This document shows, piece by piece, positions 17,560-26,089 of a DNA stretch of 64,000 bases. The position numbers were made by a program, and so were the translations under genes. Source of the stretch: Gallaecimonas mangrovi (GTDB taxonomy: Bacteria > Pseudomonadota > Gammaproteobacteria > Enterobacterales > Gallaecimonadaceae); contig NZ_CP031416.1 in NCBI RefSeq assembly GCF_003367375.1, positions 2,177,501 to 2,241,500 of the forward strand, written 5' to 3'. Numbering within the stretch: the first letter of the stretch is position 1; every line of letters begins with the position of its first letter. Below the pieces are notes generated by a model. The model had not been told where the DNA came from. It did not search any database and was given only the letters and a program-made list of their open reading frames with translations.

Positions 17560-19332
17560 TTATGCCTGTACCAATGGGCCAGGGTTTGGCAGGTACTGTT
17601 CACGAATGGCTTTCGCCGCCCAATAGGTCAGGCCGCCAACCAGCATGGTGGGGTTGTATTGCAGGTTTTGCGGGAAGACGCTGGCGCCCACCACAAAGAC
17701 GTTGTGCACGTCCCAGCTCTGCAAATAGCGGTTAACCACGCTGGTTTTCGGATCGGTACCCATGGCCGAGCCACCAACGTTGTGGGTGGTTTGGTAATGG
17801 CGCACGTCGTAGTTGGTGCCAAAGTCCTTATAACTGGATTTAAAGCTATCCGGGTTCATGCTCTTGGCCAGCATTTCAATCTTGCCTTTCATGAACTGGG
17901 TCATGCGGATGTCGTTGTCTTTCCAGTTAAAGGTCATCCGCAGTAGCGGCAGGCCGTGGTTGTCGGTGTAGTTCGGGTCCAGGCTCAGGTAACAATCGCG
18001 GTAGGCCATGTTAGAGCCGTGGGTATGAATGCCCATGGAGTGGCCGTAGTTTTCCTTCACCGCCTTTTTCCAGCCCGCGCCCCAAGAAGGGCTACCGCTT
18101 GGCAGCGGCATGTTGCGAATGGGCTGGCCGTTGGTCATGGCCGCTGAGAAATAAGAACCACCGATAAAGCCTTCTTTACGGAAATCAATCTGGTTGATGG
18201 CGAAATCGTCCAGGGTGGTGGAGTTACCGCCAGTACCGATGAAAGGGTTAAATTCTTTATCTTTAAAGAACATGGTGGTGCCGCCGGTCATTTGGTAGGC
18301 GTAGTTACGGCCTACCACACCGGTATTCGAGACCGGATCGTACGGCTGGCCGATGCCAGAGAGCAGCAGCAAACGCACGTTGTGATAGGCAAAAGCACCC
18401 AAAATAACCATGTTGGCAGGCTGGAAGACTTTTTCGCCTTTGCTGTCCACATAGGTAACACCAATGGCTTTTTTACCGTCGGAGTCCAGTTCCACTTTCA
18501 GCACTTCACAACCGGTGCGGTAGGCAAAGTTTTTACGCTGTTTAAGAGCGCCCAGCACACAGGTTTGCGGCGAGGCTTTGGAGTAGTTAACGCAGCCATA
18601 GCGCTCACAAAAACCGCAGAAGTTACAAGGCCCTAACTGCATACCGTAAGGGTTGGTGTAAGCCTCTGAGGCGTTGGCCGCTGGCAGCGGGAACGGGTGC
18701 AGGCCATGGGCCTTGGCGGTTTTGGTGAAAAGGTCGTCGTTGTAGGTGCGCTTTAAAGGTGGCAGTGGGTAGCCTTCGCTACGCGGGCCTTCGAAGGGGT
18801 TACCGCCTTCTTGAATTTGACCCTTGATGTTACCGGCCTGACCGGACACACCCATCACCTTATCAAAGAAGGTAAAGTGCGGTTCTAGCTCTTCGTAGCT
18901 GACCCCAAAGTCCTGAATGGTCATGTCTTTGGGAATAATGTCGCCACCAAAGCGTTCTTCCACGTAGCTTTTTAAGCGCAACTCTTCTGGCATCGGCCGC
19001 CAGCTGTGGCCGTTCCAGTGGGTACCGGCGCCCCCTACCCCTTCACCGGGCAGGAACGAGGCCAGCTGCCGGTAAGGCACCGCCGTTTCATGAATATTAT
19101 GGCGCACGGTAACGGTGCTTTTCGCGGGTGGCAGCATTAGCTTTAAGCGCACACCGTAGGTGAGTTCGTCGGCCATTTTCGGGTAGGCAAAATCAGGCAC
19201 GGTGTCACGGTCTTTACCTTGCTCGAGGGCAAGTACGTCAAGACCAGCTTCGGTCATTTCCATACCCATAATCGAGTTGGTCCAACCGAGGCCAACCAGG
19301 ACGACATCAACAGGTTTTTCTTGTCTGGCCAC
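17560..19332 (-). CDS. GMC-family FAD dehydrogenase, gluconate 2-dehydrogenase-type large subunit
   Basis: The 590-residue flavoprotein starts at GTG with a strong GGGGG upstream. The dinucleotide-binding region VVLVGLGWTNSIMGMEM begins at residue 9. The GMC substrate-domain landmarks follow: GVGGAGTHWNGHSWR near 100, a Cys-rich CNFCGFCERYGC near 237, and the C-terminal THNVGGSAMGTDP with the catalytic His region and NPTMLVGGLTYWAA. It oxidises a sugar acid or related alcohol in the periplasm and delivers electrons to the triheme cytochrome. The exact substrate (gluconate, 2-keto-gluconate, sorbitol and others) cannot be decided. There is no own signal peptide; export would be by hitchhiking with the Tat-type small subunit. 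Confidence 0.9.
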   Translation of the reverse strand: MARQEKPVDVVLVGLGWTNSIMGMEMTEAGLDVLALEQGKDRDTVPDFAYPKMADELTYGVRLKLMLPPAKSTVTVRHNIHETAVPYRQLASFLPGEGVGGAGTHWNGHSWRPMPEELRLKSYVEERFGGDIIPKDMTIQDFGVSYEELEPHFTFFDKVMGVSGQAGNIKGQIQEGGNPFEGPRSEGYPLPPLKRTYNDDLFTKTAKAHGLHPFPLPAANASEAYTNPYGMQLGPCNFCGFCERYGCVNYSKASPQTCVLGALKQRKNFAYRTGCEVLKVELDSDGKKAIGVTYVDSKGEKVFQPANMVILGAFAYHNVRLLLLSGIGQPYDPVSNTGVVGRNYAYQMTGGTTMFFKDKEFNPFIGTGGNSTTLDDFAINQIDFRKEGFIGGSYFSAAMTNGQPIRNMPLPSGSPSWGAGWKKAVKENYGHSMGIHTHGSNMAYRDCYLSLDPNYTDNHGLPLLRMTFNWKDNDIRMTQFMKGKIEMLAKSMNPDSFKSSYKDFGTNYDVRHYQTTHNVGGSAMGTDPKTSVVNRYLQSWDVHNVFVVGASVFPQNLQYNPTMLVGGLTYWAAKAIREQYLPNPGPLVQA

Positions 19333-19334
19333 GG

Positions 19335-20039
19335 TTACCCCCTTTCGCCATTAATGCTGACCGGCCCTAACGGATACGGCACGTTATGCTGTTCAACCCA
19401 CTCCAGATAGGAAGCGCGGGCACCAGGGAAGCCAATCATCTTCCAGGCGGCCATGTCTTTGTTGCCACCATGGATGGGGTCACAGAAGTAACCTTCTTTG
19501 GTGTTTTGCAGCAAGAAAGCGAAAAACTGCGCGGCGCTGACATCGTCAAACTTGATGTCATCTTTTTGCAGGTGGGTTAGCAGTTGGTCTTGCTGGTCAG
19601 CGCTTAATTCAGCAAAGACTTTGCCGAACTGGCCTTGGCAGTACTTGTCGGTAGCGGCAATGCCTTTTTGGTAGGTTTGCGCCGGATTGAGGGGCGACTG
19701 GTAACCCAGTTGCGGTACTGCTTTTAAGAATGGCGGTTTCATGTACCAGTCTTTGGCAAGGCCAAAATCGCCCTTCATTTGCCGATCGATAAACACCGGT
19801 ACGTTGACTTCCAAGGCCCCTGGGCCTGTGGCATCAGCTGGGATCAGACGATCGCAGGCGGCCATAACAAAACGCCACTCGCTATCGTTAAAAAAAACCG
19901 GTTTATAGGACTTAAGGTCGGTAACTTCGGTTTGTGCTTTGGCCGAAATAATCACGCCCGGCCCCAAGGCGGTGGCAGAAATGGTCCAAAGTGCGCCTTT
20001 TACAAAGCGGCGCCTCGAATCGTCTTTTATATCGTCCAT
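19335..20039 (-). CDS. Gluconate 2-dehydrogenase subunit 3 (Tat-type small subunit)
   Basis: The 234-residue protein has an N-terminal RRRFVKGALWTISATALGPG, a twin-arginine-like signal, followed by the subunit-3 domain (FFNDSEWRFVMAACDRLIPAD and a late GYFCDPIHGGNKDMAAWKMI). In this enzyme class the small subunit carries the folded flavoprotein across the membrane and helps its maturation. It ends two bases before the flavoprotein GTG, so the two are tightly coupled. It is the first gene of the operon; 344 bases of non-coding DNA lie upstream. Confidence 0.88.
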   Translation of the reverse strand: MDDIKDDSRRRFVKGALWTISATALGPGVIISAKAQTEVTDLKSYKPVFFNDSEWRFVMAACDRLIPADATGPGALEVNVPVFIDRQMKGDFGLAKDWYMKPPFLKAVPQLGYQSPLNPAQTYQKGIAATDKYCQGQFGKVFAELSADQQDQLLTHLQKDDIKFDDVSAAQFFAFLLQNTKEGYFCDPIHGGNKDMAAWKMIGFPGARASYLEWVEQHNVPYPLGPVSINGERG

Positions 20040-20383
20040 GGCTACTCCTGAACTTTTTTTCGCACGACATGTTGAATAAAGGGAGATCTAACCAGCGCGG
20101 TTAAGGCGCCATTTAAAAACCCAACTGATGTTTTTACCTTGTAAAAAGGAATTGATATATATGAAAAACACTTTTCAGCTGAAATGCACTTTTACATTAA
20201 AAGCAGTAATGTTTTTCTTGCTTTGACAGGCTGTCGATTTTTGTGGCGATTGTGATTGAACAGATCGGTAAAAAAGCAGAATGCGCTTTTGCTAACGCAC
20301 ATAAACGTAGTGCAAAAATGTACTCACAGCGAATGCCCCATAAATAAACCGCCAGGGTCGTCATTCACTTAAAAAGCGGCGCG
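20040..20383. promoter_or_regulatory. Upstream region of the gluconate dehydrogenase operon
   Basis: This AT-rich 344-base non-coding region must hold the operon promoter. A half-site TTGTGATTGAACAGATC near 20247 resembles half of a CRP-type site. No terminator was seen for the outer-membrane protein gene upstream, so read-through is possible. Confidence 0.35.
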
Positions 20384-21187
20384 TTATTTCGGAAACAGTA
20401 GAATCAAATTAAAACGTGCGCCAAAACCATCCGCAGCTCCAGCGGGGCTGTCTAACCAATAGCGCAACCCCACGCCATACTGCACCGTTTGTTTTCCCCA
20501 CTGTGTGACCTTGTTCCAAGCCAGGTTCATTGGCGCCGACCATTGCTTGTTTTCCCAGTCATAGGTGGCTTCAAAATTGGCCGACAGGGTTCTACCACCC
20601 CCTAACGAATAGGTCATAAAAGGCTGCAAAAAAGTGGCGTTAAGGTCGCTTCGATAGCGGCTTCCGGCCACATCGGTTAGGTGGTTAACCAAAGCGCCAT
20701 AGGTCCATTTTCCTTGTTGAATAAGGGCTACCGCCGTTGCGCCAGCACCCCATTTTTCGGTACCTAAATAATCTTCGCTGGCAGTGGGCAGCAAAAATAC
20801 CGGCCCTACCCCCCAAGTCATGCCGCCTTCGGTAGGTGCTTTGGGTGAAAAAAACAAACTTTGCACCACATCACCCAAGCCGGTTTGGCTCCAGCCGTCG
20901 TCATAAACGTAATTGTCTTGGTGGATAACTGGCATGATGGTGCGGCTGATCAGATTCCAGTCATCGCTGATGGAAAAAGGAATAACCGGCTGCACATTCA
21001 AGGTGTAACGAAAACCATTACCATTTTTGCCGCCACCATAATCAATGTTGTTTTGAAAAGGGACACTGATGAGATTAGCAATAGGGTTAGCCAGCTTTTT
21101 AGCCAGTTCATCATTGGAGGCGGCGAACACCGCGGGGCTGCAAGCGGCTAAAAAGAGCATGCTTAATACACTTTTATAAGTATTCAT
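20384..21187 (-). CDS. Outer-membrane channel-like protein (MetA-pathway-of-phenol-degradation family)
   Basis: The protein has 267 residues from the ATG at 21185-21187 (four more with the upstream ATG at 21199). A signal peptide MNTYKSVLSMLFLAACSPAVFA is followed by a beta-strand-rich domain with alternating aromatic strands (FRYTLNVQPVIPFSI, YGALVNHLTDVAGS, VQYGVGLRYWLD) and a terminal FNLILLFPK ending in the Phe/aromatic pattern of outer-membrane barrels. This fits the PF13557 family of putative outer-membrane transporters. It could admit the substrate of the neighbouring periplasmic dehydrogenase; this is inference from position. Confidence 0.75.
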   Translation of the reverse strand: MNTYKSVLSMLFLAACSPAVFAASNDELAKKLANPIANLISVPFQNNIDYGGGKNGNGFRYTLNVQPVIPFSISDDWNLISRTIMPVIHQDNYVYDDGWSQTGLGDVVQSLFFSPKAPTEGGMTWGVGPVFLLPTASEDYLGTEKWGAGATAVALIQQGKWTYGALVNHLTDVAGSRYRSDLNATFLQPFMTYSLGGGRTLSANFEATYDWENKQWSAPMNLAWNKVTQWGKQTVQYGVGLRYWLDSPAGAADGFGARFNLILLFPK

Positions 21188-21314
21188 GACCAAATCCATT
21201 TGTTAATTAATATTTAATTAAGTGTAATTAACAAATTCACATTTCGTCTTTTTGTTGTTCGTGGTTTACGGTTTATTAATAAACTTAAGCCCAGAAAAGG
21301 CGCTTTTTTACGGC

Positions 21315-21347
21315 AATAAAAAACCCCGCTACGCGGGGCTTTTTATT
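21315..21347 (-). terminator. Intrinsic terminator of cydAB
   Basis: The stem CCCCGC-tac-GCGGGG is flanked by AAAAAA and CTTTTT, overlapping the end of the cydB frame. On the minus strand it is followed by a T run. Confidence 0.85.
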
Positions 21348-22356
21348 AATGATGGTAACCCTCTCCTAACCTCACTTTTCCTCTAAATACATAGTAGGAC
21401 CAAGCGGTATAACCCAGAATTATCGGCAATATCAGCAAGGCACCAACCAATGCAAACCCCTGGCTTTGCGGTGGTGATGAGGCTTGCTCCAAGCTGATAT
21501 TGGGTGGAATGATATGCGGCCAAATACTGATAATAAGGCCGCTATACCCCAAAAAGACTAAGCATAAGGTCAACAGGAAAGGCACACTGTGGGGGTTACC
21601 TTTTAACGTTTTATATAGCTGCCAAAGTGCTAGCAATGTAAGCACCGGTACCGGTAGGAAAAAGTAAAGGTTAGGAAGACTAAACCAGCGCGTAAAGACC
21701 GCAGGCGATTGCAACGGCGTCCATAGACTAACGGCCAATATAAAGAATGCCAGTGCGGTTAACAAACGACGGCTAAGCGCGCAAACATGCCGATATAAGC
21801 GGCCTTCGGTTTTGAGTACCAGCCAAGTGCTACCCAGCAAAGCATAGGTTGCCAGTAAACCGAAACCACAAAACACACTAAAGGGACTGAGCCAGTCAAA
21901 GGCACCGCCTTCAAAAGCGTTATGGGTAACCTTTATACCCTGCACAAAACTCCCTAGCACCACGCCTTGGCTAAAGGTGGCCAATACTGAACCACTGAAA
22001 AAGGCTTTGTCCCAAAACCCTTGGTGAGATTGGTCAGATTTAAAGCGAAATTCAAAGGCAACGCCACGCCATATAAGGCCAATCAACATTGCCAGCAGTG
22101 GCAAATAAAGGGCACTTAAAATCACCGAATAGGCCAGCGGGAAAGCTGCCATTAGCCCAGCGCCCCCCAATACCAGCCAAGTTTCATTGCCATCCCACAC
22201 CGGTGCGATGGTGTTAACCATTAAGTCGCGTTCTTGGCGGTCTTTAATAAAGGGAAATAAAATGCCGATGCCTAAATCAAAGCCGTCCATGACGATATAG
22301 AACATCACCCCTGCGGCGATGATCACCGCCCAGATCACCGGTAAGTCAATACCCAT
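21346..22356 (-). CDS. cydB: Cytochrome bd-type (CIO) quinol oxidase subunit II
   Basis: This 336-residue CydB-family membrane protein opens with DLPVIWAVIIAAGVMFYIVM and DGFDLGIGIL, the subunit II signature, and has eight to nine hydrophobic helices. APVWDGNETWLVLGGAGLMAAF near residue 50 is conserved. Subunit II forms the scaffold around the haems of subunit I. Its ATG overlaps the cydA TGA by one base (TGATG), so the two are translationally coupled. Confidence 0.93.
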   Translation of the reverse strand: MGIDLPVIWAVIIAAGVMFYIVMDGFDLGIGILFPFIKDRQERDLMVNTIAPVWDGNETWLVLGGAGLMAAFPLAYSVILSALYLPLLAMLIGLIWRGVAFEFRFKSDQSHQGFWDKAFFSGSVLATFSQGVVLGSFVQGIKVTHNAFEGGAFDWLSPFSVFCGFGLLATYALLGSTWLVLKTEGRLYRHVCALSRRLLTALAFFILAVSLWTPLQSPAVFTRWFSLPNLYFFLPVPVLTLLALWQLYKTLKGNPHSVPFLLTLCLVFLGYSGLIISIWPHIIPPNISLEQASSPPQSQGFALVGALLILPIILGYTAWSYYVFRGKVRLGEGYHH

Positions 22357-23765
22357 CAGTGTTTCTCCTCATCATAAAGGCTTTCATCCACCGCACTTAA
22401 GGGGCGAGCCGGGCTGTGATTGGGGTGTGAATTTTCGGTGCTTGCTGCCGGTTGAGGCCCTTTGGCAGCAAGGCGTAGCAGGTAGTAAATGCCAGTACCA
22501 AACACCAACAGGTAAACCACGATAATGGTTATCAACGTGCCGGCCATTGCCGCTGCAGCATGATTAGAAACCGCATCTTTGGTACGCATCAGCCCATACA
22601 CCACCCAAGGTTGGCGGCCAATCTCAGTGGTCATCCAGCCGGCCAGCAAAGCGGCCAAACCACTAGGCCCCATCCACAGTGCTACACGCAAAAACAATCG
22701 GTTTTGATACAGCCGCCCGCGCCAGCGTAACCATAAGCCCCAAACAGCCAAAGCCAGCATCAACAAACCCAGCGCCACCATTACTCTAAAAGTCCAGAAC
22801 ACCACGGCGACATTGGGCCGGTCAGCTTTTGGGAAATCCTTTAACGCCGGGATCTGACCGTTGAAACTGTGGGTTAGGATCAAGCTGCCCAGGTGCGGGA
22901 TCTCAAGGGCAAAGTGGTTGGTTTCGCCGTCATTGTCAGGCAGTGCAAATAGTACTAATGGCACCGCTTCGCCGGGCTGGTTTTGCCAGTGCGCTTCAAT
23001 GGCCGCCAGTTTGGCGGGCTGATGCTCTAAGGTGTTAAGACCATGGGCGTCGCCAACCAACACCTGCACTGGAATGGCACAGAGCAGCATCCACATTGCC
23101 ATGGACAGCATTCGTTTCACGGCGACATTCGCAGTGCCTTTTAATAAATGCCAAGCCGCAGTAGCGCCGACAAAAAGTGCTGTGCTCAGATAGGCGGCTA
23201 GCACCATATGGGGTAAGCGATAGAAGAACGATGGGTTAAAAATGATTTTGAACCAATCAACCGGCACCACCTTGCCGTTCACAACGTCGTAGCCCTGTGG
23301 TGTTTGCATCCAGCTGTTAGAAGCCAAGATCCAGGTAGCAGAAATTAAAGTGCCCAGTGCCACCATCAAGGTAGCGAAATAATGCAGTCTTGGGCTAACC
23401 CGGCCCCAGCCAAACAGCTGAACCCCTAAAAATCCCGCTTCCAAAAAGAAGGCTGTTAGCACTTCATAGCTCAGTAACGGCCCGGTAACGGAGCCGGCGA
23501 AGGTGGAAAAGTAACTCCAATTGGTGCCGAACTGATAGGCCATAACCAGCCCCGAGACCACTCCCATAGCAAAGTTGACGGCAAAGATTTTTGACCAGAA
23601 AAAATAGAGATCTTTATAAACAGGGTCTTTCTTCCATAGCCATAACCCTTCAAGTACCGCCAAAAACGAGGCAAGGCCAATGGTGATAGCCGGGAAGATA
23701 ATGTGAAAAGACACGGTAAAGCCAAATTGCAGCCGCGCTAGATGTAAGGCGTCAAAGAACCCCAT
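22356..23765 (-). CDS. cydA: Cytochrome bd-type (CIO) quinol oxidase subunit I
   Basis: This 469-residue protein oxidises quinol and reduces oxygen to water. It shows the subunit I landmarks: His in LHLARLQFGFTVSFHIIFP (near 8-20), the segment FAVNFAMGVVSGLVMAYQFG (about 62), GWMTTEIGRQPWVVYGLMRT (about 380) and GRVSPR. The quinol-binding loop is short, which marks the cyanide-insensitive (CIO) subclass rather than the long-loop E. coli type. The ribosome-binding site GGGAGG is strong. The operon is divergent from a MocR regulator across 175 bases. Confidence 0.93.
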   Translation of the reverse strand: MGFFDALHLARLQFGFTVSFHIIFPAITIGLASFLAVLEGLWLWKKDPVYKDLYFFWSKIFAVNFAMGVVSGLVMAYQFGTNWSYFSTFAGSVTGPLLSYEVLTAFFLEAGFLGVQLFGWGRVSPRLHYFATLMVALGTLISATWILASNSWMQTPQGYDVVNGKVVPVDWFKIIFNPSFFYRLPHMVLAAYLSTALFVGATAAWHLLKGTANVAVKRMLSMAMWMLLCAIPVQVLVGDAHGLNTLEHQPAKLAAIEAHWQNQPGEAVPLVLFALPDNDGETNHFALEIPHLGSLILTHSFNGQIPALKDFPKADRPNVAVVFWTFRVMVALGLLMLALAVWGLWLRWRGRLYQNRLFLRVALWMGPSGLAALLAGWMTTEIGRQPWVVYGLMRTKDAVSNHAAAAMAGTLITIIVVYLLVFGTGIYYLLRLAAKGPQPAASTENSHPNHSPARPLSAVDESLYDEEKH

Positions 23766-23940
23766 GTGCGGTTCCTCCCTGCCCTAATAAAGTGTTTTTG
23801 AAGTCGTGGTATTTCATGGGTATGCCCCTTTGTTGGCAAGCTGGGGCTAGCCTAGAGATCAGGAGCAAATAAGAACAGGGACTGATTTTTAAATTTTTAT
23901 AGGAACAGATTATACTGCCGCCATTCAAAACAACGGGGGA

Positions 23941-25377
23941 ATGCAGGTGTCTTTTCGCTACCAACAGTTGGCCAATACGTTGCTTAATGATATTCACCAA
24001 GGCCGCTGGCAAGCTGGCGACATGCTGCCGTCGGTGAGACAACTGATGCAGCACTGGCAGCTTTCCCGGGCAACGGTGTTGCATGCCCTTAGCGAATTAG
24101 AGCTGCAAGGTTATATTCACGCCCAGCCTCGGCGCGGCTATTTTGTTAACGCCCGCGATAGCCAAGCCCATAACAACACGCAGCAAACCCCCGAAGCGGC
24201 ACCAAGACTATTCAGCATTAACGACGTGGTGCACGACGTTATGCTCAAAGGTGCAGCTTTTGATTTGCTGCCGAGTGAAAGCCGTTTTGACGCCAAGCCC
24301 CCTGCGCTCGAATTGCTGCACCGCGCCATTAGCCGCGTCATGCGCCATGGTAAAGGCGCGCAACATCAGCATTATGAAGAACCTGCAGGCTTACTAGAGC
24401 TAAGGGAAACGCTGGCATCAAGGCTGCGCCAGCAAGGCACCAATACCGTGGCTAGCGATATCACTGTTACCCAAGGCTGCCAGCATGCCCTGCTACTCGC
24501 GCTAAAAAGCTGCACCCAAGCCGGTGACGTAGTGGCGGTGGAAAGTCCAGGCTATTTCGGCACCTTGCAGCTGTTACAAGAGTTGGGGTTACAAGTACTG
24601 GAACTGCCCTGCCACCCCATCACGGGGCTGGCGGTAGCGGAGGTGGCCGATGCGCTAACGCGATGGCCGATTAAAGCGCTGGTGCTTACCCCCAGTTTTG
24701 CCACGCCTACAGGGGCCTTAATGCCCCTTGAGGCGCGCCAACAACTGGCACAATTGGCCAAGCAACATCAGTTGACCTTGATTGAAGACCATATCTACGC
24801 CGAACTGGCCTTTAACGGAGAAACACTACCGCCTATGCTGGCGTTTGCCCCGCAACATACCTTGCTTTGTGGATCGTTTTCGAAAAGCTTGTCGCGGGAT
24901 TTACGGCTGGGCTATATCACCGGGCCTGCTTTTAGCAAGCGTCTGCCGCATTTAAAACAGATCACTTCATTGGCCAGTAGCCGCTTTATCGAACAAGGGG
25001 TGGATGACTTTATTCGCCGGGGCGACTACGACCGGCACCTTCGCCGCGAAATACAGACCCTAAGGGTACAGCGCAATGCCTTAGTGGAGTTGTTGCAACG
25101 AACCTTTGAAGACGGCCAATACAGCATCCCCGAGGGCGGCCTGTGCTTATGGTTAAGCCTAAACCCACATGTCGATACCTTGGCGCTTTATCAGCAGGCT
25201 CGCCGCGAAGGCATTGTTATCACCCCGGGCACCATGTTTACCAGTCAACCCGGGCTTTATCGGCACTGTTTACGGCTGAGCTTTGCTCACCCTTGGAGCG
25301 CGCCACGGCGCCAGGCCTTAATACGACTAAAGACCCTTTGCCAACAACTTAGCTCGGGCGAAATATCTGAAATTTAA
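23941..25377 (+). CDS. MocR-type GntR/aminotransferase regulator
   Basis: The protein has 478 residues. An N-terminal GntR winged helix occupies residues 1-70 (GDMLPSVRQLMQHWQLSRATVLHALSELE). A linker leads to a fold-type I aminotransferase-like domain with the PLP lysine in GSFSKSLSRDLRLGYI (Lys315). VTQGCQHALLLAL and IEDHIYAEL supply the usual PLP contacts. MocR proteins sense PLP-derived or amino-acid effectors. It is divergent from cydAB and convergent with the flavin reductase gene, overlapping its 3' end by 29 bases. The target is unknown; cydAB is one candidate by position. Confidence 0.9.
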   Translation: MQVSFRYQQLANTLLNDIHQGRWQAGDMLPSVRQLMQHWQLSRATVLHALSELELQGYIHAQPRRGYFVNARDSQAHNNTQQTPEAAPRLFSINDVVHDVMLKGAAFDLLPSESRFDAKPPALELLHRAISRVMRHGKGAQHQHYEEPAGLLELRETLASRLRQQGTNTVASDITVTQGCQHALLLALKSCTQAGDVVAVESPGYFGTLQLLQELGLQVLELPCHPITGLAVAEVADALTRWPIKALVLTPSFATPTGALMPLEARQQLAQLAKQHQLTLIEDHIYAELAFNGETLPPMLAFAPQHTLLCGSFSKSLSRDLRLGYITGPAFSKRLPHLKQITSLASSRFIEQGVDDFIRRGDYDRHLRREIQTLRVQRNALVELLQRTFEDGQYSIPEGGLCLWLSLNPHVDTLALYQQARREGIVITPGTMFTSQPGLYRHCLRLSFAHPWSAPRRQALIRLKTLCQQLSSGEISEI

Positions 25378-25966
25378 GCGCTTCACTGATGGTGAAATAA
25401 TCGCCTGGACCACCGCCGCGCAGCGCCGGCTGGGCAGCCGCGGTATCAAAAACACCGTTTTTAAGCAGGCTTTTATCAATGTGTACGCCAACCACTTCGC
25501 CAAGGACCAGCCAAGTGTTAACAGCAGCGCCCGCCGCCGTGGTGAGCTGAATGCATTGACTGAGCTTACATTCAAACGCCACCGGTGTTTCTTGCACGTG
25601 GGGCACCGATACCACTGTTGAGGCCTTGGGCGTTAGCCCTGCCAGGTCAAACTCATTCACCTCCGGGCCAACCGCCGCGCAGGTTTGGTTCATTTTTTCG
25701 GCCAAGGGTCGGGTAACCAGGTTCCAGCAAAACTCGCCGGTCTGCTGAATATTGGCCAGGCTGTCTTTAGCGCCAACACTGGCAAAACCGATAATGGGCG
25801 GAATGTAGTTAAAGGCATTAAAAAAGCTGTAGGGAGCCAGATTTAATACCCCGTCTTGGCTTTGACTTGAGATCCAGCCAATCGGCCTTGGGGCAATAAT
25901 GCTGTTAAAGGGATCGTGAGGCAAACCGTGGCCAAGGCCCGGCTCGTAAAAATGTATATCAGACAT
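25349..25966 (-). CDS. Flavin reductase family protein (FMN-binding split barrel)
   Basis: The 205-residue protein starts at MSDIHFYEPG. The segments FNSIIAPRPIGWISSQSQDG, NLAPYSFFNAFNYIPPIIGF and DSLANIQQTGEFCWNLV are the FMN-binding core of the DIM6/NTAB flavin-reductase-like family. The protein probably binds FMN and reduces it or a small substrate with NAD(P)H. It ends inside the 3' end of the MocR gene on the other strand. The upstream frame extension lacks a ribosome-binding site and was not used. Confidence 0.85.
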   Translation of the reverse strand: MSDIHFYEPGLGHGLPHDPFNSIIAPRPIGWISSQSQDGVLNLAPYSFFNAFNYIPPIIGFASVGAKDSLANIQQTGEFCWNLVTRPLAEKMNQTCAAVGPEVNEFDLAGLTPKASTVVSVPHVQETPVAFECKLSQCIQLTTAAGAAVNTWLVLGEVVGVHIDKSLLKNGVFDTAAAQPALRGGGPGDYFTISEALKFQIFRPS

Positions 25967-26047
25967 AAAGTGGCTCGTACTTGGCTTTCGATGCGACAAC
26001 GCTACCCAATAATCTCGCGGTTATGAAGACTTAAAATGGCCGAAATG

Positions 26048-26073
26048 AAAAAGGCGCCTTAACGGGCGCCTTT
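26048..26073 (-). terminator. Intrinsic terminator of the arylsulfatase gene
   Basis: The stem AAAGGCGCC / GGCGCCTTT with loop TTAACG lies directly downstream of the arylsulfatase stop codon. Confidence 0.8.
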
Positions 26074-26089
26074 GTTGCCATAGCGGCTG

